27,919 nucleotides of DNA from an uncultured Desulfovibrio sp. GTDB taxonomy: Bacteria; Desulfobacterota; Desulfovibrionia; Desulfovibrionales; Desulfovibrionaceae. Positions 15,702 through 23,717 of the stretch are shown piece by piece. The stretch is from positions 1 to 27,919 of the forward strand of contig CALBAX010000068.1 in the NCBI GenBank assembly GCA_937926875.1, in the 5' to 3' direction. Every line of letters starts with the position of its first letter. Positions within the stretch are counted from its first letter, which is position 1. The position numbers and the translations under genes are program-made. The notes under the pieces were generated by a model. That model saw nothing but the letters and a program-made list of their open reading frames with translations. It had not been told where the DNA came from and searched no databases.

Positions 15702-17416
15702 GATGCGTTGGATCCTTTTGCCGTCCGCGCGCGGCGCACGGCCTTGAAGCCGTCCTGCAGCGAGACGAGACGGCCGTAATTCTTGCGTATCTCCAGACCG
15801 GCCTTGGTCAGCCGGGATTCGGGGGGGTCCATGTAGGTGCGGCGCAGGTAGGCATCGGAAAGGATGCGTTCCACGCTGTCCACGATGCCGTCCACCAGGG
15901 CCGGGAAAAAGTTGACGATCTCGAATTTCAGGTCCGTCAGCAGGTCGAGGGCCTCGCGCATCATCTGGCGGTAGCCCATGCGGCCCACCTTGCCCTTGCG
16001 CTGGGCCAGATCCTCAAGGATGCGGACGCGCCGCGCCTGCTGGATGTAGCTGAAGCGGGTGCAGACCTCGCGGTGCAGCTCGCGCATGTTGCTGAAGGCA
16101 TCGTCATTGTCCGGCGAGTAGAGGTAACCGTTGAGCACGCGGCTGACCTTGGCAAAAAAGTCGTCGCTGTAGCCTATCATGCGCCGCTGGTGCTTGGTGA
16201 GCCAGGCATAGAGGAATTTGAGGCGTTTCTCGTCGGTATCGGTGTTCTCCACGATCTCCGTGCGCTTGAAGACGATGCGGCCGGTGTATTCGCCGCGTAC
16301 GATGTCGTTGAGGCGCAGGAACATGTTGGAGGTGTCCTTGATGATGTTCAGGCCGGACAGGGGCGCGCCCGTGAGCGGGTGCAGGATCTCCTGCCAGGCC
16401 ACGGACAGGGCGCGGTCCTGCTGCACGTTGCTGGCATCGAAGCGGTGCTGCCGGTAGGTGACGCGGATGATGACGACCCGGCGGTCGCGGTCCAGGAAGT
16501 AGCCGCCCTTTTCCAGCGTCTCGAGAGCCTCTTCCTGATCCTCGTCCACGGAGATGAGGGCGATCTTTTCCAGCAGGGGATAGCGGGTGCTCTGCCCCGT
16601 GGACGTATAGGTGGTGATGGTGCGGTCCGTCTGGCCCAGGACGCGCAGCATGAAATGCTCGCCCAGCTTGTGCAGCTTGCGGGCAAAGAGCGCGCTGGAG
16701 GTGCGGCGTTCCGAGACGATGGGGAAGCCGTAGAGCTCCATCAGGTACTGGTAGACGAACATGCGGTTGCGTTCGTAGATCTCGCTGTCGCCGTAGACGA
16801 ATTTGCCGATGCGCATGCCGAAGCGCTTGAGCTCGCTGTCGATGTCCGACGGGAAGGAGGCGAAGACCCCGGCCAGATGGAACTGCCGGCCCGCATCGAG
16901 GGCGAGCACCTGGGCCCTGTCCATGACCAGCAGATAAGGCATGAGCGAGGGGTAGTTGTCCAGGATCACGGTATCGGCATTGGCGAACTGCTGGCGGAAG
17001 ATGTCCTGGTGCATGCGCGGCAGGCGGGAGGCCAGGGTCTGCACGTTGCGGGCAAGGACCTGGTTCTCCAGCGGGCAGCAGGCGCCGTCGGCCTCCATGA
17101 CGATGGGGTGCAGCTTGTCGAACTGGAAGGTCTCGGAAAAATAGTCCAGCTGGCGGGCAAAGGCCACCATGGAGAAGCCCGGCAGATCCTTGTATTCGAA
17201 CATGTCGTTGTCGAACGAGGGCAAAAGCTCGCGGCTTTCCACCAGGGGGTAGTTCTTGTGCTCCTGGTAGGGCTTGACCAGGCAGAAGCGGATATGCACG
17301 GCATCGAGGAAGCGCTTGAGCTCGTCAAGGCGCGAGATGACGACCGGCTCGGATGTCGTATAGGCATCCTGCCAGTGAAAGCCGTCCTTGCTGAAGATCT
17401 CCTGCCACTTGATCAT
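15698..17416 (-). CDS. Conserved-looking protein of unknown function (572 residues)
   Basis: I do not recognise this family. The ATG at 17414-17416 is preceded by a TAAGG site at six bases; a TTG two codons earlier is the alternative start. The product is soluble-looking, without signal peptide or membrane helices, rich in Arg, Asp and aromatic residues. Distinct stretches are FSMVAFARQLDYFSETF near residue 85, a middle region with TSTGQSTRYPLLEKIALIS, then DTSNMFLRLNDIVRGEYTG, and a helical basic C-terminus. No nucleotide-binding or catalytic motif stands out. It heads the rsmE-rarA-plsC cluster and overlaps rsmE by four bases, so it is co-translated with housekeeping genes. Normal codon use supports a real protein. 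Confidence 0.8.
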   Translation of the reverse strand: MIKWQEIFSKDGFHWQDAYTTSEPVVISRLDELKRFLDAVHIRFCLVKPYQEHKNYPLVESRELLPSFDNDMFEYKDLPGFSMVAFARQLDYFSETFQFDKLHPIVMEADGACCPLENQVLARNVQTLASRLPRMHQDIFRQQFANADTVILDNYPSLMPYLLVMDRAQVLALDAGRQFHLAGVFASFPSDIDSELKRFGMRIGKFVYGDSEIYERNRMFVYQYLMELYGFPIVSERRTSSALFARKLHKLGEHFMLRVLGQTDRTITTYTSTGQSTRYPLLEKIALISVDEDQEEALETLEKGGYFLDRDRRVVIIRVTYRQHRFDASNVQQDRALSVAWQEILHPLTGAPLSGLNIIKDTSNMFLRLNDIVRGEYTGRIVFKRTEIVENTDTDEKRLKFLYAWLTKHQRRMIGYSDDFFAKVSRVLNGYLYSPDNDDAFSNMRELHREVCTRFSYIQQARRVRILEDLAQRKGKVGRMGYRQMMREALDLLTDLKFEIVNFFPALVDGIVDSVERILSDAYLRRTYMDPPESRLTKAGLEIRKNYGRLVSLQDGFKAVRRARTAKGSNAS

Positions 17417-17531
17417 GTGCAACCTTACCCGATTCTCTGTAAAGAGTAACTGCTTTTGTGGGGAATTTCCAGAGGCGTCCCCGGTATTTGTCGTTTTTGG
17501 GCGCCGGGCCCCCGGTGCGGGCGAAAAGCTG

Positions 17532-17560
17532 TTGCGGGCGCTATGCTGCTTTGTTACAAT
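17532..17560 (+). promoter_or_regulatory. Candidate promoter for the GAF-mreB pair
   Basis: TTGCGG (17532-17537) and TACAAT (17555-17560) are 17 bases apart, about 55 bases before the GAF gene start, inside the divergent gap with the unknown gene. Confidence 0.5.
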
Positions 17561-17615
17561 TCCCTGCGTCAGTCCCGGGGCCTGTGCCCGGGCCCACCAT
17601 CAAACGCGTACCGAC

Positions 17616-18650
17616 ATGACTGCCAATACTCTTGAACAACACATCCTCAGCATCGTCTGCAGTGTTTTCGATGCTTATTCCGCCGTCCTTTTCCTGCCCT
17701 CCGAAAATGGTGAGGAGCATTACCTCGCGGCCTCCTTCAGCCTTGGCGAGGGGGTGGAGCAGGGATCCATGCTCTCTTCGGGGAGCCTGGTCGACTGGAT
17801 CATCCGCAACCGCCAGCAGATGCTGGTCCCCAATTTCGACCAGCACAAACACAAGCTCGGCTATTACCGGGAAGGCGAGGAAGCCGGCATCAAGGCATTC
17901 ATGGGCTGTCCCGTGCCCACGGGCGGCGCCCTGTGCGTGGACAGCAAGCGGCAGTATTCCTTCACTGACAGGGATTACAAGCTGCTGCAACTTTTTGCCG
18001 AGCTGGTCTCCCGCCAGCAGGCCAGCAAGGGCCGGCAGGAGATGGCCGGCGACATCCCCCGCTATTTCGCCGAGCTGGCCGTGATCCAGGAGCTGCGCTT
18101 CCGTTACCGCCGCTGGTCGCAATTCATCCAGAACTACGTGCGCACCATGGTCGATGCCACGGGCTTCGACTACTGCGCCTTCGCTTCGGTGGATGTCCCC
18201 GGCGAGAGCTATTGCGTGGAATGCGAGTCTGCCCGTCTGGTGCTGGAGAACGGCGAACCCATGGTCCTGCCTGTGGGCAGCGGCATCGCCGGCTGGGTCT
18301 TCAGCAATGACCAGCCCGTCATCAACGAAGGACTGGAAGGCGCTCCGTCCACCATGCTGTTCGGCAAGCTGCCGGGCATGCCAGATTTTCAGGCCATCAT
18401 CTGCCTGCCGGTACAGATCAACAAGAGCACGCGCGGTGTGCTGTGCCTGGCGCATACGTCCACGCGCAGCATCGACGAGTCCCTGCGCTCCTTCGTGCGT
18501 CAGGCCGTGGATCATCTGGCCCTGTTCCTCGAAAATCTGTACCTGCGGGTACGTCTGCGTTCCCTGCTGCCGCAGGGCACGGTCCATAGCCAGGGCCCCC
18601 GCCGCTACGATCCCGATACCGCTCCGGTGCCGCCCGTCAAGAATCCTTAA
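17616..18650 (+). CDS. Two-GAF-domain protein
   Basis: The start is taken at the ATG opening MTANTLEQHILSIV; its ribosome site is weak, and upstream in-frame codons are not better supported. The 344-residue product contains two GAF-type sensory domains: about residues 10-135 (AVLFLPSENGEEHYLAASF to GALCVDSKRQYSFTDRDY) and about 160-310 (IIC LPVQ segment, then GVLCLAHTSTRS). No kinase, cyclase or helix-turn-helix output follows; the C-terminus is a proline-rich tail. It precedes mreB by three bases, so it is almost certainly co-transcribed and may couple a cytosolic signal to cell shape; that link is inference. Confidence 0.85.
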   Translation: MTANTLEQHILSIVCSVFDAYSAVLFLPSENGEEHYLAASFSLGEGVEQGSMLSSGSLVDWIIRNRQQMLVPNFDQHKHKLGYYREGEEAGIKAFMGCPVPTGGALCVDSKRQYSFTDRDYKLLQLFAELVSRQQASKGRQEMAGDIPRYFAELAVIQELRFRYRRWSQFIQNYVRTMVDATGFDYCAFASVDVPGESYCVECESARLVLENGEPMVLPVGSGIAGWVFSNDQPVINEGLEGAPSTMLFGKLPGMPDFQAIICLPVQINKSTRGVLCLAHTSTRSIDESLRSFVRQAVDHLALFLENLYLRVRLRSLLPQGTVHSQGPRRYDPDTAPVPPVKNP

Positions 18651-18653
18651 GCC

Positions 18654-19679
18654 ATGCTGTCCCGATTTTTCAGCAGGTTCCTGACCCAGGACATTGCCAT
18701 GGATCTTGGTACAGCCAATACGCTGCTGTACACCAGGAAGCATGGCATTTTCATCAATGAGCCCTCGGTGGTGGCTGTCGATGCGGCCAGCCGCAACGTG
18801 CTGGCCGTGGGCGCTGCCGCCAAGGAGTACCTGGGCCGCACGCCCCGGAACATCTGCGCCATACGTCCCATGAAGGACGGCGTCATCGCCGACTTCGACA
18901 TCACCCGCGAGATGATCGCCCATTTCGTGGGCAAGTGCATCTCCGGCCTGCGTCTGGTCAAGCCGTCCATGGTGATCTGCATCCCCACAGGCATCACCCA
19001 GGTGGAGAAAAAAGCCGTCATCGACGCGGCCCTGCTGTCGGGCGCACGGTCGGTGGCCCTGGTGGAAGAACCCATGGCCGCGGCCATCGGGGCGGGCATG
19101 CCCGTGCAGGAGCCCACGGGCAACCTGGTACTGGACATCGGCGGCGGCACCAGCGAAGTGGCGCTCATCAGCATGACGGGCATAGCGGTCTCGCAGTCGG
19201 TGCGTGTGGCCGGTGATGCCATGAACCTGGCCGTGCAGCATTACCTGCGTGAGGTCTTTCGTCTCGAAGTGGGTGAGAACACAGCGGAAAATGTCAAAAA
19301 GATCCTTGGTGCGGCCCTGCCCCAGAACAATGGCCTGCGGCTGGAAGTATCGGGCAAGGATCTGGTCTACGGTGGTCCCCGGGTGGTGACCGTGACCGAG
19401 GGCGACATCTGCGAGGCCCTGCACGATCCTGTCCAGGCCGTGGTGGAGACCGTGCTGCGCGCGCTGGAACAGGCGCCGCCGGCACTGGCCGCCGATGTTT
19501 ATGACAACGGGCTGCTCATGGCCGGAGGCGGGGCCCTGCTGCGTGGTCTGGACCAGTGCATCGCCCGGGCGACGCACCTCAAGGTCGCGGTGGACAAGGA
19601 TCCCCTGACTACGGTGTTGCGCGGGACGGCGCAGGCCATGCTGTACCGCGAGGAGTACGAAGGGATTTTCATCAATTAG
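18654..19679 (+). CDS. mreB: Rod shape-determining actin homologue MreB
   Basis: The 341-residue product polymerises under the inner membrane and guides cell-wall elongation. The actin-fold ATP site is complete: phosphate-1 AMDLGTANTLLY (15-26), phosphate-2 LDIGGGTSEVALI starting at 160, and the adenosine motif AGGGALLRGLD. The start MLSRFFSRFL is an amphipathic helix suited to membrane binding. mreC and mreD do not follow; an inositol-phosphatase-family gene comes next after about 150 bases. The gene may therefore be a stand-alone mreB copy. Confidence 0.93.
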   Translation: MLSRFFSRFLTQDIAMDLGTANTLLYTRKHGIFINEPSVVAVDAASRNVLAVGAAAKEYLGRTPRNICAIRPMKDGVIADFDITREMIAHFVGKCISGLRLVKPSMVICIPTGITQVEKKAVIDAALLSGARSVALVEEPMAAAIGAGMPVQEPTGNLVLDIGGGTSEVALISMTGIAVSQSVRVAGDAMNLAVQHYLREVFRLEVGENTAENVKKILGAALPQNNGLRLEVSGKDLVYGGPRVVTVTEGDICEALHDPVQAVVETVLRALEQAPPALAADVYDNGLLMAGGGALLRGLDQCIARATHLKVAVDKDPLTTVLRGTAQAMLYREEYEGIFIN

Positions 19680-19831
19680 GACAGGACGGGCCGACCCTTG
19701 CCTTTCGGACGAGGGTGGTGCCATGCCGGAAGGGCGGGCATGTCCCCGGCCGGGATGGCCGCCGTGCGTCCTGTCCACACAACTGCCGTGCGCCCCTGCC
19801 GGTCAGGGGGCCGGTCTTGGGACATCGTTTC

Positions 19832-20641
19832 ATGCTGACAGCCCGATTTTTGCAGGATGTGGTGGCCGTCGTGCGCGAGAGCGGCGACATCATTCGCCGC
19901 CAGTGGGAAAAAACGCATGCCGTCAGGCACAAGGGCAGTATCGATCTGGTGACGGAAACGGACGTGGCCGTGGAGGCATTCCTCAAAGAACGTCTGGGGG
20001 AACTGCTGCCACAGGCGGAATTCCTGGCCGAGGAAAGCTGCGTGGCCGGGCAGGAGCCGTCGCCCCTGTGCTGGATCATCGACCCCGTGGACGGCACCAC
20101 CAATTTTGTGCACCGCATCCCCCAGGTGGGGACGTCCGTGGCCCTCTGGGCGGACGGCCATGTGGTGCTGGGCGTGGTGAATGTGCCCATGATGGATGAA
20201 TGTTTCTGGGCCGCTCTGGGCATGGGGGCCTTCCGCAACGGCGAGCCCATCCATGTGAGTACGGCCGGGGCCCTGTCTGACGCTGTGGTGGCCACGGGCT
20301 TCCCCTATGCTATCGCCGAACGCCTGGACGACGTGCTGGCCCGTCTGGCCCTGGTGCTGCCCAAGGCCCAGGGCGTGCGCCGCATCGGGGCTGCCTCGGT
20401 GGATCTGGCCTATGTGGCCGCCGGGCGGCAGGACGCCTTTTACGAGATGCTGCTCAAGCCCTGGGACGTGGCTGCCGGCTGGCTGCTGGTGGAAGAAGCC
20501 GGCGGACGGGTCACGGCGCTGGATGGCCGTCCGTATGCCTTCGGGGACGAGATCATGGCCAGCAACGGCCTGGTGCACAAGGAGCTGCGGCATCTGCTGG
20601 CCGCCGTGACGCCCGTGCAGGCGGAAAGGCGCCCCGCATGA
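19832..20641 (+). CDS. suhB: Inositol monophosphatase family protein
   Basis: The 269-residue enzyme has the metal-binding signatures of the lithium-sensitive phosphatase family: VTETDVAVE, FLAEES (metal Glu), IDPVDGTTNFVHRIP and KPWDVAAGWLLVEEAGG. It likely hydrolyses inositol-1-phosphate or a similar sugar phosphate; SuhB-type members also work with the transcription antitermination machinery. The ATG at 19832 has a modest ribosome site. A TTG at 19817, in frame and six bases after AGGGGG, is a credible alternative that would add five residues. Its stop overlaps rimI by four bases. Confidence 0.9.
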   Translation: MLTARFLQDVVAVVRESGDIIRRQWEKTHAVRHKGSIDLVTETDVAVEAFLKERLGELLPQAEFLAEESCVAGQEPSPLCWIIDPVDGTTNFVHRIPQVGTSVALWADGHVVLGVVNVPMMDECFWAALGMGAFRNGEPIHVSTAGALSDAVVATGFPYAIAERLDDVLARLALVLPKAQGVRRIGAASVDLAYVAAGRQDAFYEMLLKPWDVAAGWLLVEEAGGRVTALDGRPYAFGDEIMASNGLVHKELRHLLAAVTPVQAERRPA

Positions 20642-21105
20642 GCCTGCCTGCCGGGGATACGGCCCCCCGCCGCCTGACGGCCGGGGATGCTGCCGCCATG
20701 CAGGCACTGGAGGCAGCCTGTTTTTCCCTGCCGTGGAGCGAGGAACAGTGTCGTGCCGCCTTTGGCCAGCAGGCCTTTGTGGCCTACGGGCTGGAAGAGG
20801 CAGGCGTTTTGTGGGGCTACATCTCGCTTTACCAGGCGGCGGACGAGCTGGAAGTGCTCAACCTTGCCGTCCTGCCCGCTGCACGGCGGCAGGGGTTGGG
20901 CGAACGGCTTTTGCGCACAGCCTTGCAAGAAGCTGAAAAAACAGGTATCAACAGGGCTTTGCTTGAAGTCCGTACCGGGAATGCCCCGGCCATCGCCCTA
21001 TATGAGAAATGCGGCTTCGTCCGGGTGGGCAAACGGCCCCGCTATTATGCGGATACCGGCGAAGATGCCCTGATCTATCAGTGTGATCTGGCACCGCAGG
21101 ACTGA
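20638..21105 (+). CDS. rimI: Ribosomal-protein-alanine N-acetyltransferase RimI
   Basis: The 155-residue GNAT enzyme acetylates a protein N-terminus, classically ribosomal protein S18. It has the opening ALEAACFSLPWSEEQ, the acetyl-CoA loop LAVLPAARRQGLGERLL, and the C-terminal EVRTGNAPAIALYEKCGF then RPRYYADTGEDALIY, all typical of RimI. It begins within the ATGA overlap with the phosphatase gene, and tpiA follows after 16 bases. Confidence 0.92.
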   Translation: MSLPAGDTAPRRLTAGDAAAMQALEAACFSLPWSEEQCRAAFGQQAFVAYGLEEAGVLWGYISLYQAADELEVLNLAVLPAARRQGLGERLLRTALQEAEKTGINRALLEVRTGNAPAIALYEKCGFVRVGKRPRYYADTGEDALIYQCDLAPQD

Positions 21106-21121
21106 CAGAGAGGATATTTCC

Positions 21122-21868
21122 ATGCAGAAGATCATCGCTGCCAACTGGAAAATGTACAAGACCCGGCAGGAAGCCCGCGAAACGGCTGCTGCCGTGGCTG
21201 CTGCCCTGGACGAACAGCCGACCCTGCACGAAGTGGTGGTGTTCGCGCCCTTCACGGCCATCGCCGACGTGGCGGATGCCTTTGCCGCCTCGCAGGCGCA
21301 GGCCGGTGCGCAGGACGTCTGGCCTGCTGTGGAAGGGGCGTTCACCGGCGAGATCTCGCCGCGCATGCTGCAGGACGCCGGTGCGGTCTGGGTGCTGACC
21401 GGACATTCCGAGCGCCGGCATGTGCTGGGCGAATCCGATGCGCTGGTGGGCCGCAAGACGGCCTTTGCCCTGGAGCAGGGCCTCAAGGTCATGCTCTGCA
21501 TCGGGGAAAAGCTGGAAGAGCGCGAAGCCGGCCAGCTGGAAGACGTGCTGCGCCGTCAGCTGGACAGCGGCCTGCCCGTCGGGGAAAACGCGCTGGAAGG
21601 CCGCTTTGCTGTGGCTTATGAGCCCGTGTGGGCCATCGGTACCGGCAAGGTGGCCGGTCCCGACGAAGTGCTGGCCACCCACGCTGTGGTGCGCCGCCTG
21701 CTGTGCGAACGCCTGGGCGAGGCCGGCAACAGGATCCCGATCCTGTATGGTGGGAGCGTCAAACCGGCCAATGCCGGCAACCTTATCGGACTTGACAATG
21801 TGGATGGTCTTCTGATAGGTGGCGCTTCTTTGGACGCGCAAAGTTTTGTGCAGATCATCCGGGCCTAG
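21122..21868 (+). CDS. tpiA: Triosephosphate isomerase
   Basis: The 248-residue glycolytic enzyme interconverts dihydroxyacetone phosphate and glyceraldehyde 3-phosphate. Active-site residues are present: N8 and K10 in AANWKMYK, H95 in LTGHSERR, and E167 in YEPVWAIGTG. The phosphate-binding end YGGSVKPANA and LIGGASLDAQSF is intact. The ATG follows an AGAGAGGA ribosome site. secG starts 42 bases downstream, an arrangement widespread in bacteria. Confidence 0.97.
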   Translation: MQKIIAANWKMYKTRQEARETAAAVAAALDEQPTLHEVVVFAPFTAIADVADAFAASQAQAGAQDVWPAVEGAFTGEISPRMLQDAGAVWVLTGHSERRHVLGESDALVGRKTAFALEQGLKVMLCIGEKLEEREAGQLEDVLRRQLDSGLPVGENALEGRFAVAYEPVWAIGTGKVAGPDEVLATHAVVRRLLCERLGEAGNRIPILYGGSVKPANAGNLIGLDNVDGLLIGGASLDAQSFVQIIRA

Positions 21869-21910
21869 GCCTGAAGTCCTTCATTTACGTCGTGCCCTTG
21901 GGAGGCTCTT

Positions 21911-22387
21911 GTGCAGACCCTTATTCTGACGCTTCATATCATTGTTTGTGTGGTGCTCGTCATTCTCATTCTCTTGCAGGCCGGCAAGGAAGGTATGGGC
22001 GTCATTTTCGGTGGCGGCAATACCTCTGTGTTCGGCAGCAGCGGTGCCGGTGGCATGCTGGCCAAGATGACCGCCTTCATGGCCGTGGTCTTCGTGGTGA
22101 CTTCGCTGAGCTACACCTATGTGACCAGCTCGCGTCCCAGCGATGAATCCGCCGTGCTCAAGGTGGAGCCCCTGACCATCGAAGACGTGCCTGCCAAGCC
22201 CGCCGCCGCGCCTGAAGCTGCTGCTCCGGCCCAGCCTGCCGCGACCAGCGCTGCTCCTGCGGCCCCCGAAGCTGCTCCGGCCGATGCTGCCGCCCCTGCT
22301 GCTCCTGAAGCTCCTGCGGCATCCGAAGCTCCCGCCGCCGAGGCTCCTGCTGCGGACGCTCCTGTGGCCCAGCCTGCCCAGCAGTAG
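21911..22387 (+). CDS. secG: Preprotein translocase subunit SecG with Ala/Pro-rich tail
   Basis: The product is the small SecYEG component that aids protein export. It starts with GTG at 21911, preceded by GGGAGG. Residues 3-22 and about 52-72 are the two membrane helices; the cytoplasmic loop GKEGMGVIFGGGNTSVFGS between them is the family signature. After about residue 95 the chain is a low-complexity Ala/Pro/Glu tail (repeated APAAPEA-like units) to residue 158, much longer than the core of about 75-80 residues needs. A strong terminator follows. Confidence 0.95.
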   Translation: MQTLILTLHIIVCVVLVILILLQAGKEGMGVIFGGGNTSVFGSSGAGGMLAKMTAFMAVVFVVTSLSYTYVTSSRPSDESAVLKVEPLTIEDVPAKPAAAPEAAAPAQPAATSAAPAAPEAAPADAAAPAAPEAPAASEAPAAEAPAADAPVAQPAQQ

Positions 22388-22407
22388 ACGTTTTTTTGAT
22401 CCAATGG

Positions 22408-22439
22408 AAAAAGCCGCGGTCCTGCCGCGGCTTTTTTTT
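22408..22439 (+). terminator. Terminator after secG
   Basis: A 12-bp stem (22408-22419 with 22425-22436), GC core plus A-T base, has a five-base loop and a run of eight T. It closes the rimI-tpiA-secG transcript. Confidence 0.92.
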
Positions 22440-22457
22440 CAGCAACAGGGGGCTCCC

Positions 22458-23453
22458 ATGACCGACGACAACAGCTTCAAGAACAATCCTTTCAAGGCCC
22501 TGGAAAAAGGACGTTTCCCGCAGCAGAAAAAGAAGGGTGCCCCGGCGGCGCCGGAAAAACGCGGCAAGCGCATCGCGCGCCAGGCTGCCGCGCCTGCGGA
22601 CGACGAAGACGCCTCCCTGTTCCTGTCCGCCATGAGCAATGTGGAGCGTCAGTCGGCTCACGGCGGTGCGGGCCGCGACCAGGGGAGCGGGCAGGGGGGC
22701 TTTGCCCTGGAAGAGCAGTGCGCCATGCCGCAGGTGAAGAAGCTCAAGGAAAAGAAGAAAAAGGGCAGTGCTCCCCACAAGGAGAGCGGGACCGCGGCCC
22801 TGGCAGCGTCCGATGCTGTCGCTCCGTCCGCCGGCAAGGCAGGGGATGCGGCAGCCGGTCTGGAAGCCGTGGTGGCGGCTTCGGAGGAAGACGACTTTTG
22901 GCTGGCCATGAAACAGGTGGCGCCCCTGCAGGGCAAGGGGCGGGACGTGCCGCCTGCGGTGGCCCAGAGCACCCCGCCGCCGTCTGCGGATACCAGCCTG
23001 CAGGACTTTTGGGACGGCAAGCTGGAATTCGCCCTGTCCATGACCGACGAATACATGGAAGGGCATGTGGTGGGGCTGGACCAGATGATCATGAACAAGC
23101 TGCGTGCCGGTGGCCTGAGCCCCGAGGCGCATCTCGACCTGCACGGCCTCAACGCCCAGCAGGCCTTCGAGACCCTGCGCGGCTTCATGCGCGGCAGCTG
23201 GTACAAGGGCCTGCGGACCATCCTGGTGGTGCCCGGCCGCGGCAAGAACTCCCCGGACGGCGTGGGCGTGCTGCGCGGCAAGTTGCAGTCCTGGCTCACC
23301 CAGGATCCCTTCAAGCGCGTGGTGCTGGCCTTCTGCACGGCCCAGCCGCATGACGGCGGCCCCGGCAGCGTCTATGTGCTGCTGCGCAAATACAAGAAAA
23401 AAGGCCGCGTCTACTGGGAGCGGATGCCCGCCGACGCAGATCTCTACGAATAG
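22458..23453 (+). CDS. Smr-domain protein with long disordered N-terminus
   Basis: The ATG at 22458 follows CAGGGGG. The first about 180 of 331 residues are charged and low-complexity, with lysine runs (VKKLKEKKKKG) and Ala/Pro stretches, probably disordered and able to bind nucleic acid. The C-terminal third is an Smr domain, the fold of MutS2-type and small MutS-related nucleases: LDLHGL near residue 225, then TILVVPGRGKNSPDG near 255, GVLRGKLQSWL, and VLAFCTAQPHDGGPGSVYVLLRK. The usual HGxG motif reads PGRG here. It follows the secG terminator, so it has its own promoter or read-through. Confidence 0.87.
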   Translation: MTDDNSFKNNPFKALEKGRFPQQKKKGAPAAPEKRGKRIARQAAAPADDEDASLFLSAMSNVERQSAHGGAGRDQGSGQGGFALEEQCAMPQVKKLKEKKKKGSAPHKESGTAALAASDAVAPSAGKAGDAAAGLEAVVAASEEDDFWLAMKQVAPLQGKGRDVPPAVAQSTPPPSADTSLQDFWDGKLEFALSMTDEYMEGHVVGLDQMIMNKLRAGGLSPEAHLDLHGLNAQQAFETLRGFMRGSWYKGLRTILVVPGRGKNSPDGVGVLRGKLQSWLTQDPFKRVVLAFCTAQPHDGGPGSVYVLLRKYKKKGRVYWERMPADADLYE

Positions 23454-23495
23454 GCAGCCGTTGCACGGGTGGCTGTGCCTGTGATGGCAGCAAGG

Positions 23496-23522
23496 AAGGA
23501 CGTCTCTGGACGTCCTTTTTTT
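23496..23522 (+). terminator. Terminator after the Smr-domain gene
   Basis: A 9-bp stem (23496-23504 with 23509-23517) with a four-base loop is continued by a T run to 23522. Confidence 0.88.
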
Positions 23523-23639
23523 ATGCCTGTGTTTTATCCCCCAGACGCAAGCGGTGCGGGATCAGCTGTATCGGGTCTGCCGACAAGAGCAGGGAGCGCG
23601 GATCCCCGGAATGTCGGCAAGGCATGGGGAAGTGGCCCC

Positions 23640-23661
23640 ATACTTGCGGCGATACTTGCGG
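23640..23661. repeat. Tandem 10-base direct repeat
   Basis: ATACTTGCGG occurs at 23640-23649 and again at 23652-23661, a 12-base period, in the gap between the convergent Smr and WYL genes. Function unknown. Confidence 0.6.
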
Positions 23662-23717
23662 GGAGCTGCCGTTCCGGCAGGGGACAGGATATGTGCGCCC
23701 CGGAGGGGCGACGGCTT

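Noticed and set aside
13755..15779. 674-codon plus-strand frame across rarA and rsmE
   Set aside because: It crosses two recognised genes on the opposite strand and shows no domain.
19680..19831. Terminator or small gene between mreB and the phosphatase gene
   Set aside because: GC-rich partial inverted repeats exist but none has a T run, and no short frame has a ribosome site.
23696..23710. Hairpin CGCCCC/GGGGCG as terminator of the WYL gene
   Set aside because: The stem is only six base pairs and no T run follows on the minus strand.
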